Of a stretch of DNA of 31,080 nt, positions 20,966 through 28,372 are shown one piece after another; the first letter of the stretch is position 1; each line of letters begins with the position of its first letter. A model generated the notes under the pieces. That model was given only the letters and a program-made list of their open reading frames with translations, made no database searches and had not been told where the DNA came from. Origin of the DNA: an uncultured bacterium (GTDB lineage: Bacteria > Planctomycetota > UBA1135 > GCA-002686595). The DNA lies in NCBI GenBank assembly GCA_902826945.1, contig CADEGS010000025.1, positions 1-31,080 of the forward strand. The letters run 5' to 3'. The position numbers and the translations under genes were made by a program.

Positions 20966-20978
20966 TTGGTCTTCTCTC

Positions 20979-22445
20979 CTACAGCAGGAACTGCAGCTTC
21001 GCCCCGAGGATCAGGAATTGGTTGACCAGATCGGGCGCCAGCGCGACGTCGAGCCGCGAGGGGTCGGTGCTGTTGCGCTGGACGATCAGGGCCTCCTTGA
21101 ACGCGTCGAGGTTCTCCATGAGGCCCTGCGAGACCCACTCGGCCGCGAGCGAGATGATCACGCCGCGCGCCTCCTGCGGCGTCAGCACCACCTGGCCCGC
21201 CCCGAACTCCGCCGCGCTGTTCGCCAGCTTGACTCGCGGGTAGCGCAGGGCGAACTCCTGGCGGAGGTCGTAGCGCATGCGCGAGAGGGTGTAGAGCGTC
21301 GCGACGTCGAGGTAGGACGAGTCGTCGGCGCCGGCGGGCGAGATTTGGTAGGTCGTGATCACGCGCTCGAGCTGCACGACGCCCGAGACCACGTTGAACG
21401 TGCTGATCCCGTCGTGCAGCAGGCCCTCGCGCTCGGGCACCGTGAACGCGTCCTTCTCGTCGGGCCCGCCGAGCCCGAGCACCTGCAGGCGCAGGAACCC
21501 GCGCGCGGGGTCGTCGCTCGCGGCAGCCGCGACGACGGCCGCGACGCCGCCCGCCCACTCCCACGAGGGCGAGGGCGCCTTGTCGTGCCCCATGCACGAG
21601 ACGTGCTGGCTGTTCTTGGCGCCGCCGTAGGTCAGCAGCGTCGCCTGGGTCGCGCGCCGCGCCGTGATCGCCACGCCCTCGATCTGCCGCGACGCCTGGA
21701 AGCGGCTCGACAGCTCGGTGTGCAGGGCCGCGTGGTTCGCGTCGTCGCTCCACGCGCAGGCGATCGTGTTGAACTGCTGGTCCCCCAAGATCGCGAACAC
21801 CTGGGCCACGTCGGGGTTGGCTGTGCCGCCGGAGGCGGCCGTGATCGTGAGCGTGAGCCCGAGCGGGGTGAACTCGTCCGCGAAGCGGTTGACCCGCACG
21901 TCGATGCTGTTCCCCTCGCTGCCCTTGTTGCGCGCGGTGAACGTGACGGTGCCGGCGACGTTGCTCGCCGTGACCACGCGGTCGGGGTCGGCCTGGACCA
22001 GCGCGACGATCGCCGCGGCGATCGCGGTGGCGGTCTGGCCGGCGCTCACGGCCACGCGGTAGCGGCGATTCGCCACGTAGAGGTGCACCGTGCCGGCCTG
22101 GGAGGGCGTCCCCGCGACCGCGAACGTCGAGGTGGACGCCACGCTGCCCGGCGCGTCGTCCAGCGCCACGAAGTACGTGGGGGTGCGCTTGTTGTTCAGG
22201 AACGCGAGGCGGGCCATGTGGTGGATCACCGAGCCGCGCCCGAAGAAGGCCGCCACCTCGTCCGCGTTCGTCGCGGTGCGCAGCGTGAGCTCCGGCACCT
22301 GCCCGGTCGAGAGGCGGTTGCCGATGATGAGCAGCCGGTGCGGCTGCGCGCCGCTGTCCTGCGCCGCGCGCGTGGGGTCGAACTCGATGTAGGTGAGCGG
22401 CACGCGCCCGCCGACGGGCACCTCGACGAAGCTGATGTCGGCCAT
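20979..22445 (-). CDS. Contractile tail sheath protein, Mu gpL-like
   Basis: 488 residues, ATG start. It opens with ISFVEVPVGGRVPLTYIEFD and has YFVALDD, GLTLTITAASGGTANPDV, DQQFNTIACAWSDDANHAAL, SSYLDVATLYTLSRMRYDLRQ, and the C-terminal FKEALIVQRNSTDPSRLDV followed by VNQFLILGAKLQFLL, all consistent with Mu-type sheath proteins (about 495 residues in Mu). Residues about 105-215 include an extra beta-rich domain (AGTPSQAGTVHLYVANRRYR). Its presence shows the tail is contractile, making the phage a myovirus-type particle. It lies between DUF2635 and the tube gene, as in Mu. Confidence 0.94.
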   Translation of the reverse strand: MADISFVEVPVGGRVPLTYIEFDPTRAAQDSGAQPHRLLIIGNRLSTGQVPELTLRTATNADEVAAFFGRGSVIHHMARLAFLNNKRTPTYFVALDDAPGSVASTSTFAVAGTPSQAGTVHLYVANRRYRVAVSAGQTATAIAAAIVALVQADPDRVVTASNVAGTVTFTARNKGSEGNSIDVRVNRFADEFTPLGLTLTITAASGGTANPDVAQVFAILGDQQFNTIACAWSDDANHAALHTELSSRFQASRQIEGVAITARRATQATLLTYGGAKNSQHVSCMGHDKAPSPSWEWAGGVAAVVAAAASDDPARGFLRLQVLGLGGPDEKDAFTVPEREGLLHDGISTFNVVSGVVQLERVITTYQISPAGADDSSYLDVATLYTLSRMRYDLRQEFALRYPRVKLANSAAEFGAGQVVLTPQEARGVIISLAAEWVSQGLMENLDAFKEALIVQRNSTDPSRLDVALAPDLVNQFLILGAKLQFLL

Positions 22446-22451
22446 CTGTGG

Positions 22452-22694
22452 CTAGTCCTTCTGCGCTTTGGGCGCCCTTGCGGCCGGCCTGCTCGGCGCG
22501 GCCTGTTCTTCGCACGTCTCGACGTCGCCGGCGGCGAGACGGCGCCGCCAGTAGCTCGAGAGCTCGACGATCGCGCCGCCCTCGGGCAGGTAGGTCCCAG
22601 GCCGGCCGGGGATCGACACGCGCAGCCGCTCGTGGTGGTTCCCGTCGCGGTCGGTCCACGGTTCGGTCGCGCGCGGGCGCAGCTTCACGTTCAC
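22452..22694 (-). CDS. DUF2635 protein, Mu gp38-like small tail protein
   Basis: 80 residues, GTG start in a GTGA overlap with the gene before. The motif YLPEGGAIVELSSYWRRRLAAGDVE is the DUF2635 signature ('PEGG..V..S.YW.RRL..GDV'), though the stretch before it (RATEPWTDRDGNHHERLRVS) is longer than usual. In Mu-like tails this little gene sits immediately before the sheath, exactly as here (six bases apart). Its function is not established; a connector or assembly role is likely. The C-terminus is an Ala/Pro/Lys-rich tail. Confidence 0.8.
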   Translation of the reverse strand: MNVKLRPRATEPWTDRDGNHHERLRVSIPGRPGTYLPEGGAIVELSSYWRRRLAAGDVETCEEQAAPSRPAARAPKAQKD

Positions 22695-23263
22695 GGGTTC
22701 ACCTCGATCAGCTGTTCTGGCCTGGGGGGCGGGAAGTCGTAGGCCACTCCCAGGGTGCGCAGCGCCGAGGCCTGCGCGTCCGTGGAGTCCTGGACGGGAT
22801 CGTAGCGGTAGGGGTAGCCCCAGCGAAGTCGTGCGAGCCCGAGCAGCTGCTCGCCCTCTGCGGAGCGCTCGACCTCGAGCGAGAGCGGCCCGGTGCGCTC
22901 GTCGTCCAGGATGGTCACGTACTCCGCCACGCGCGGCAGCAGGCGGTTTCGGTGCAGCACGAGCTCTACCTGGTCCATCACGTCGTCCACCAGGTCGTCG
23001 GCGCGCACGTTCGCGACCAGCCCCTCCTCGGTGATCGGCTCGGCCACGAGCTCGATCGCCAGCACGAGCTCGCGCCCGTACACGATCGGGGACTGGACGT
23101 CCTGCGAGAATCGGTCCTCCCCGAGCGTGTACACGAGCAGGCACGGCAGGCTGCGCGCGTCCACCCTCGCGGGTCGGCCGTCGTGCACGCGCTCGCCGCA
23201 GTAGGTGGATCCGGTCAGGAGCGCCACGACCTCGCGGCGGATCACCTTGCGCTGCAGCGTCAC
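22691..23263 (-). CDS. Head-tail completion / tail terminator-type protein
   Basis: 190 residues, GTG start in a GTGA overlap with the gene before; it ends in a GTGA overlap with DUF2635. The sequence (RREVVALLTGSTYCGERVHDG, LPCLLVYTLGEDRFSQDV, RELVLAIELVAEPITEEGL, DDVMDQVELVLHRN) has the shape of tail terminator or minor tail proteins such as lambda gpU or Mu gpJ/K-type completion proteins, with the 'R.LP.L.VY..GE' strand and the 'LAIEVVAE' strand. It probably sits at the head-tail interface or tail top. The last 30 residues are Pro-rich. Confidence 0.65.
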   Translation of the reverse strand: MTLQRKVIRREVVALLTGSTYCGERVHDGRPARVDARSLPCLLVYTLGEDRFSQDVQSPIVYGRELVLAIELVAEPITEEGLVANVRADDLVDDVMDQVELVLHRNRLLPRVAEYVTILDDERTGPLSLEVERSAEGEQLLGLARLRWGYPYRYDPVQDSTDAQASALRTLGVAYDFPPPRPEQLIEVNP

Positions 23264-23640
23264 GGCGCGGGCTCCAGCTTGCCCACGAGTACCACCATGC
23301 CGTCGCCGTCGGGCTCGACGTCCGAGACGCTGTACCGCTCGCCGCGGACGATGTAGCGCCAGGAGCGCGCGGCGTCGTTCACGCGGCGCAGCTCGCGCCA
23401 GGGCACGGGCAGGTCGATCTCTTGCACCTGCAGGCGCGGGGCCACGGTCGCCACGAGCACGTCGAACCCCGGCGAGACCGCGGTGGCGTCGGGGGCGTTG
23501 AAGACGCCGGCGAGCGGCTCGCCGCCGGCGTCCTCGGTGTAGGCCGCGCCCTGGGGGGACTCGAGCGTGTACGGCTCCGCGCAGCCGCCCCGGGCCACGG
23601 CCCGGTTGAGGCTCCGCTCCATCGCTCCCCAGGGCGCCAC
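23260..23640 (-). CDS. Head-tail joining protein candidate
   Basis: 126 residues from GTG at 23640 (GGAG five bases upstream); an ATG at 23622 is an alternative start with a too-close purine run. The protein contains GVFNAPDATAVSPGFDVLVA, PRLQVQEIDLPVPWRELRR, and the strands WRYIVRGERYSVSDVEPDGDGMVVL at the end, which is the small beta-barrel layout of lambda gpFII-like head-tail connectors. Position between the capsid/DUF2190 block and the tail completion protein supports this. The assignment is by structure-like pattern and place, not by clear sequence motif. Confidence 0.6.
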   Translation of the reverse strand: MAPWGAMERSLNRAVARGGCAEPYTLESPQGAAYTEDAGGEPLAGVFNAPDATAVSPGFDVLVATVAPRLQVQEIDLPVPWRELRRVNDAARSWRYIVRGERYSVSDVEPDGDGMVVLVGKLEPAP

Positions 23641-23664
23641 GTGGTCTCCGCTCGGGTCTCGCCG

Positions 23665-23994
23665 CTAGAACGAGACGCGCATGCGCACCTTGCAGGTGGT
23701 GACGCCGTTCGCCTTGGCCTCGTAGAACGTGCCGGCGAGGGTGTTGCCGGCCGACGTCGTGGTCATGCGCTTGTTGGTCGCGTCCCAGTAGGCGAGCGCG
23801 CCCTGCGCGGGCGTGTCCGTGCCGACCGCCGTGAACCCGTAGACGCCGCCCACGTGCCCGATCCCGGCGTCCCCCGACTCGTAGTCCTGGGCCGCCACGA
23901 CGATCATGCCGCCGACCACCACGCACTCGCCCGCGGCGATCGTGGCGCCCGCGGTGAACGGTTGGCGGTCGCCGCTGTACAGGAAGTTTTGCAT
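23665..23994 (-). CDS. DUF2190 capsid cement/decoration protein
   Basis: 109 residues, ATG start. It is a typical DUF2190 protein: PFTAGATIAAGECVVVGGMIVVA, GVYGFTAVGTDTPAQGALAYWDATNKRMTTT, and a final TFYEAKANGVTTCKVRMRVSF in which strands fold into a small beta-barrel. Proteins of this family occur next to major capsid genes and in several phages lie on the capsid surface. It follows the capsid gene across a 118-base gap that contains a perfect hairpin. A second, fused copy of this domain lies at 1642-2202. Confidence 0.82.
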   Translation of the reverse strand: MQNFLYSGDRQPFTAGATIAAGECVVVGGMIVVAAQDYESGDAGIGHVGGVYGFTAVGTDTPAQGALAYWDATNKRMTTTSAGNTLAGTFYEAKANGVTTCKVRMRVSF

Positions 23995-24054
23995 CAGGTG
24001 CTCCCTCGCGCGCTTCGGTCCCGGTCCGCGTCGAGCGGGCCGGCGGTGGTTGTC

Positions 24055-24095
24055 GGGTCGCCGCGCGCCGCGCGCGAGCTGGCGCGCGGCGACCC
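24055..24095. terminator. Strong hairpin after the major capsid gene (15-bp perfect stem, no U tract)
   Basis: Arms 24055-24069 and 24081-24095 (GGGTCGCCGCGCGCC with its reverse complement) pair perfectly around an 11-base loop, 17 bases past the capsid stop. It parallels the hairpin after the tube gene and may limit read-through or stabilise abundant capsid mRNA. No T run follows. Confidence 0.6.
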
Positions 24096-24112
24096 TTGGG
24101 GGGAGGGAGGGC

Positions 24113-26479
24113 CTAGCTGCCGGTCGAGCGGTACCAGGCGATGAACTCGACGATCGCCAGGGCGACGTCGTGCACGGCGCGGAACTCCATGCCGAGCACC
24201 TGGAAGCCCTCGCGGCTCGAGAGCTGCGGGCCGCTGGTGCCGCGCAGGTAGGCGCGCTCGAACACCGGGCAGTCCATCGGGTCGCAGGTGCCGTACCACT
24301 GCACGGACGAGGTGTCCTGCAGTCGCGGCTCGCTGATCACGCCCTTGATCTGGCGGATCAGCGGGTTCACGCCGGTCGCGGTCTGCGGCGTCAGCGCGGC
24401 CACGAACTGCAGGGCCTTGGTCTCGAGCGCCGGCGGCACGACGAGGTACCCCATGTTCAGGCGAATGTGCTCGCCCTGGAGCCCGAGCTGCATGCGCAGC
24501 TTCTCGAGCCACAGGTCGAGGCCCGTGCCCGCGGTGCCGACGCCCAGGGCGCCTGTGCCGACGTTGCGGTGCGCCGCGTTGAACAGCTGCACCCCGTCGC
24601 CCATCACGACGTTCCCGGTCACGAGGCCCCACGCGAGGTCCGACTCCTTCCGGCTCGCCGCGGCGCCGAAGCGGCTGGCGAGCCCGGTGAGCGCGCCCAG
24701 GTCGTCGTTCAGCATCGCCTGGCGCGTGAACGCGAGGATCTTGCTGTAGGTGCTGAGTGCGTAGGTCTCGGCCGAGTCCGGCAGCGAGCCGCGGCCGACC
24801 TCGCCGCTCTCCGGCACGAGCTCGAGGTCCGGCGCGTTGCCGAGCTGGATCCGCGTGAGCGGCTTGAAGTCGCGGGCGTCCACGTTGCGGGCCAGCGGCT
24901 CGAAGGTCCGCATCATCTCGTCGTAGGCCTGGCGCAGGCTCTTGTTCGCCAGGTTCGACAGGAGCGCGGCGAAGTCGGTAGTGCCGATGCCGCCGCCGAA
25001 GCTGCGTTCGGCGCCGCCCACGAGGTCCACGCCCCGGTAGCTGCGCTGCATCGCCACCTCGAGGATCTCGTCGGCCACCAGGTGGTCGGTGTTCACGCCG
25101 CGCAGGCGCAGGCACCGCTCCGCCAGCTCGACGATCGAGCGGCCCACGAGCGCGCGCGCGCCGTCGGCCGGGGCGACGCGTGCGCCCAGCCGGCCGTCGG
25201 CCCCGCGCGAGCGGATCCCGCCGCGCACGTCCAGCGCGTTGTCGATCGCGCGCCACACCTTGTCCGCCTCCGGCGTCACCACCTGCGAGTGCGCGGTGAG
25301 CCGGCCGGTGGACTCCATGCTGCGGGCCAGCACGAGCTCGACCGCCGCGGCGCGCGCGCTCTCGATCGGCGTCGAGCCGTCGATCCACGTGCGCACCTGC
25401 TCGGCCGGCAGCTGGAACCGCTGGCCGAGCTCCTGCAGCCCGAGCACGCGCGAGCGCTCGGCCGCCGTCGCGACGGCGAGCGATGCCTGGGCGTCGCTCG
25501 AGGCCGGCGCCGAGCGGGAGCCGGCGTGCGGCTGAGCGGCCGCCGGCGTCGCCGGCGGCGGATCCTGGGTCGCCGCGCGCGCCGCCGGCGAGGTCGCCGC
25601 GGCGGCGCCGGCGGCCGGCGGCGACGTCGCCGTGGTCGCCCTCGCCGCGCCCGCGGCGGTCGTCGCGCTGCTCGCGCCCTGGGCGGGGGCTTGGGCGCCG
25701 CCCTGCGCCGCGCCGCCGTTGGCGGCGGTCGGGCCACTGGCGCCGCTGTCGGCGCCGTTCTCCAGCTCCTCGTCCATCCTTCGTGCCTCGCTGTCGTAGA
25801 TCGTGCAGGTGGGGGCCGCCGCGAGGCTGCGCACGAGGTCGAACGCCTGGCGCAGGTCTTTCAGCCCGTGGTGATGTCCCCCGCTCGACTGAGAGCGGGT
25901 TCGGGCACGCCGGTCGAACGCGGCCGGCGTGAAGGCGATTTCGTAGGGCTCCCAGCGCGTCGCGCGCAGCACCCGGTAGCCGTCCCAGCTCGGGGTCGGC
26001 TGCGGCGTGACGTCCACGAGCTCGTGGTACAGGTAGCCCGGCGACACCTGGCGCAGGATGCCGCCGGCGATGTCGCGCCACAGAGAGTCCACGCGCTCGT
26101 CGCGGTCGCTGATCCGCATGAGCACGCGCGGCAGCCCGGCGGGTGGGATCCACGCCCGGACCACCACCCCGATCACCATTTCCAGCTCGGGGACGCCGCG
26201 GCGCGCGCGTTCGCGGTAGTGCGAGTCGGTCACCGGGGCGCCGCTGTTCAGGAGGTCGAGCACGAGCGCGCCGGGCTCGAGGGAGAGCTCCTCCCACACG
26301 CGCTCGCCCGGGATCAGGTCGTCCCGCAGCACGCGCTCGCCCGCGGTGAACTCGGCCTCGATCGTCCGCGCGTCGAGGTCGGCGGTGGCGAGGTCGAGCC
26401 GCGCCTCGCCGTGCCGGATCGGGGCCTCGAGCCGCCGCTGGAGCGTCCGCCGCGGCGCGCGTTTCAGGGCCTGGGCCAT
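24113..26479 (-). CDS. Prohead protease-major capsid protein fusion
   Basis: 788 residues, ATG start. Residues 1-190 are an HK97/Mu-type prohead protease: LLNSGAPVTDSHYRER (His87 the candidate base) and GILRQVSPGYLYHE (Ser146 the candidate nucleophile). Residues about 235-330 are an Ala/Gly/Pro/Thr-rich linker, followed by a helical scaffold-like region to about 395 (ERSRVLGLQELGQRFQLPAE). The major capsid part follows: ANKSLRQAYDEMMRTFEPLA, FKPLTRIQLGNAPDLELVPE, SKILAFTRQAMLNDDLGALTG, MGDGVQLFNAAHRN and, near the end, DCPVFERAYLRGTSGP. Fused protease-capsid genes are known in several phages; the mature shell is expected to be released by self-cleavage between linker and capsid domain. It follows the portal by 49 bases. 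Confidence 0.9.
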   Translation of the reverse strand: MAQALKRAPRRTLQRRLEAPIRHGEARLDLATADLDARTIEAEFTAGERVLRDDLIPGERVWEELSLEPGALVLDLLNSGAPVTDSHYRERARRGVPELEMVIGVVVRAWIPPAGLPRVLMRISDRDERVDSLWRDIAGGILRQVSPGYLYHELVDVTPQPTPSWDGYRVLRATRWEPYEIAFTPAAFDRRARTRSQSSGGHHHGLKDLRQAFDLVRSLAAAPTCTIYDSEARRMDEELENGADSGASGPTAANGGAAQGGAQAPAQGASSATTAAGAARATTATSPPAAGAAAATSPAARAATQDPPPATPAAAQPHAGSRSAPASSDAQASLAVATAAERSRVLGLQELGQRFQLPAEQVRTWIDGSTPIESARAAAVELVLARSMESTGRLTAHSQVVTPEADKVWRAIDNALDVRGGIRSRGADGRLGARVAPADGARALVGRSIVELAERCLRLRGVNTDHLVADEILEVAMQRSYRGVDLVGGAERSFGGGIGTTDFAALLSNLANKSLRQAYDEMMRTFEPLARNVDARDFKPLTRIQLGNAPDLELVPESGEVGRGSLPDSAETYALSTYSKILAFTRQAMLNDDLGALTGLASRFGAAASRKESDLAWGLVTGNVVMGDGVQLFNAAHRNVGTGALGVGTAGTGLDLWLEKLRMQLGLQGEHIRLNMGYLVVPPALETKALQFVAALTPQTATGVNPLIRQIKGVISEPRLQDTSSVQWYGTCDPMDCPVFERAYLRGTSGPQLSSREGFQVLGMEFRAVHDVALAIVEFIAWYRSTGS

Positions 26480-26528
26480 TCCGGCGGCCGAGGATGCCAG
26501 CCCGGGGCGGCCCTTCCAAGGGGCCTCC

Positions 26529-28151
26529 CTACTCTTCCGGGCGCGCCGCCCGCATGCGGGAGGGGTCGTTCTCGCCGTCCTGGAACCCCTCGGCGCGCGG
26601 GTCGGTGGTGAGGTGCAGGTCCCGCTCGTCCATGCGGTCCGCCTCGAGGGCGAGCTGCTCGAGCACCTCCTCGGGGTCGTACCCCGACATGCGCACCGCC
26701 TCGGACCACGTGCAGAAACCGGCCCGCACCTGGGCCACGAGGGCGCGCACCTCTTTCTCCGGGTCGGACATCTCGCGCCGCGGGTAGGTCCACGCGGCGC
26801 GGCAGGCGCGTCCGGCGAGGCCCTGCAGCACGATGGCGTCGCAGAACCACCGCCACAGGCGCCAGCAGAGCAGCGGGGTCGTGATGTCGCGCCGCCAGCC
26901 CACCACCTCGCGCTGCCGGTCGATCTCCGCGGCGCGCTGGGAGCTGTAGTTCGCCTGCCCGTAGTCGCCGGTCAGCTCGGCGTACGTGCACCCGAGCGCG
27001 ATCGCCACGTAGCGCAGCTCGGTGCGCGTCACCTCCTCCCAGCCCGACACCTCCGGCGGGTCGGCGAACTCGATCCGCTCGCCCCACTTGAGGCGCGGGA
27101 GGGCGCCGGGTTTCAGGCGCAGGAGGTTCTCCTCGGGCGCCTCGCCCGGCGTGCTCGAGGGGTTCACCGGGAGCGAGCCCCACGCGTTCGTGCTGCCCGC
27201 CGAGCTGTCCTGGTAGACGAAGCCGGCGAAGCAGGCGGCGATCTTCTCGCGGATGAGGCGCGCGTCGAAGAACTCGCCCAGGTCGTGCAGCCGGATCAGG
27301 CACGGCGCGAGCCAGGGCACGTAGCGCACCTGCCCGGGCCGATCCCTCCGCCCCACGTGGATCACGTCGTCCGCCGGCACGGGCACCGACTCGCCGGCGC
27401 CGCGCGCGCCGGTCACGATCTGATCCTGGAAGGGCCCGAGCACCGGGTGGTCGCCGGATAGGCCGCCGGCGTGGCCGGGGTGCTCCGGCAGGATCCAGTA
27501 GCGCGTGCGCCGGCTCAGGCGGTCGAACTCCACGCCCTGGACGACCACGCCCGAGCCGCTCGAGCGGCCGAGGTAGAAGCCCTCGTTCCTGCTCTCGTCC
27601 AGCTGGTCGCCCTCGAGCAGTAGGATCTGCAGCCCGAGCGGGTTCTCCGGCGTCGCGGGGACGATGCGCCGCACGAGCAGGGCGTCGCCCGACTCCTGCG
27701 CCGCGCGGAAAGCGGCCGCCTGCAGGGAGTAGACGTTCGACCGGCCGTCCGGGTCGATCGCGGCCGAGTCCACCATGTAGGCCTGCCACAGGTCCGCGAC
27801 GCGCTTGCGCACCGTGCTCGCCTTGTCGATCGCGGTGGGCACCACGCCCGGGCCGAGCGTGCGCTCGGTGTTCGCCGCGAGGCCCCGGCGCGCGTGGCCG
27901 TTGTTCGCGACAAGGTGGCGGCTGCGGCCCCGCAGCCGGTAGAGCGCCCAGCCGACGTCCGTGATGGCGGAGCCCTGCAGCTGGTTCCAGCTGCCGCCGG
28001 CGGCGCGCCGCGACATGCTGGCCCCCTCGTAGGAGCGGGCCGCGTGGATCGAGACGCGGGCGAGCAGGCGCCGCGCGCCCCAGGCCGGAAACCAGCGCTC
28101 GATCGAGCGGTCCAGCCAGCCGTGCGCGCTCGGCGCGTGCTCGGCTCTCAC
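26529..28151 (-). CDS. Portal protein, lambda gpB family
   Basis: 540 residues, GTG start in a GTGA overlap with the gpW-like gene. Family signatures: NNGHARRGLAANTERTLGPGV at about residues 79-99, VADLWQAYMVDSAAIDPDGRSN, LQILLLEGDQLDES, GVEFDRLSRRTRYWIL, DVIHVGRRDRPGQVRYVPWLAPCLIRLHDLGEF at the crown/wing region, EVTRTELRYVAIALGCTYAELTGDYGQANYSSQRAAEID. It forms the dodecameric vertex through which DNA passes. In Mu the portal is of a different (gp29) family, so this head module is lambda-like. Confidence 0.93.
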   Translation of the reverse strand: MRAEHAPSAHGWLDRSIERWFPAWGARRLLARVSIHAARSYEGASMSRRAAGGSWNQLQGSAITDVGWALYRLRGRSRHLVANNGHARRGLAANTERTLGPGVVPTAIDKASTVRKRVADLWQAYMVDSAAIDPDGRSNVYSLQAAAFRAAQESGDALLVRRIVPATPENPLGLQILLLEGDQLDESRNEGFYLGRSSGSGVVVQGVEFDRLSRRTRYWILPEHPGHAGGLSGDHPVLGPFQDQIVTGARGAGESVPVPADDVIHVGRRDRPGQVRYVPWLAPCLIRLHDLGEFFDARLIREKIAACFAGFVYQDSSAGSTNAWGSLPVNPSSTPGEAPEENLLRLKPGALPRLKWGERIEFADPPEVSGWEEVTRTELRYVAIALGCTYAELTGDYGQANYSSQRAAEIDRQREVVGWRRDITTPLLCWRLWRWFCDAIVLQGLAGRACRAAWTYPRREMSDPEKEVRALVAQVRAGFCTWSEAVRMSGYDPEEVLEQLALEADRMDERDLHLTTDPRAEGFQDGENDPSRMRAARPEE

Positions 28152-28351
28152 AGGTCCGACTCCGTTTGCACGTAGGTCAGATCGATCGAGGGGCCCGGGG
28201 TCGCGCCGAGCTCGGCCGCGATCTGGGCGCGCAGCTGCTGGAGCTCGCGCTGGTTCCTGTACGTGACGCGCTTGCCCTGCGACTCGATCGTCAGCGCGCC
28301 CGTGGCGAGCGCCTGCTCGACCGCGGCCAGGTCCTGGGTCGTGTACGCCAT
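28148..28351 (-). CDS. Head-tail joining protein, lambda gpW-like
   Basis: 67 residues, ATG start. LAAVEQALATGALTIESQGKRVTYRN followed by RELQQLRAQIAAEL is the gpW fold pattern (two helices around a beta hairpin; 'ALA.G..Vt..g..v.y.s..eL...' ). Length matches gpW (68). Located between large terminase and portal as in lambda. It overlaps the portal start as GTGA. The protein plugs into the portal ring to allow head completion and tail joining. Confidence 0.88.
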   Translation of the reverse strand: MAYTTQDLAAVEQALATGALTIESQGKRVTYRNQRELQQLRAQIAAELGATPGPSIDLTYVQTESDL

Positions 28352-28372
28352 CCGCTCGCCGCTCCTCTCAGC

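Noticed and set aside
12000..22700. A tailocin or type VI secretion cluster instead of a phage
   Set aside because: Terminase subunits, portal, protease and major capsid protein are all present and intact, so this is a phage late region.
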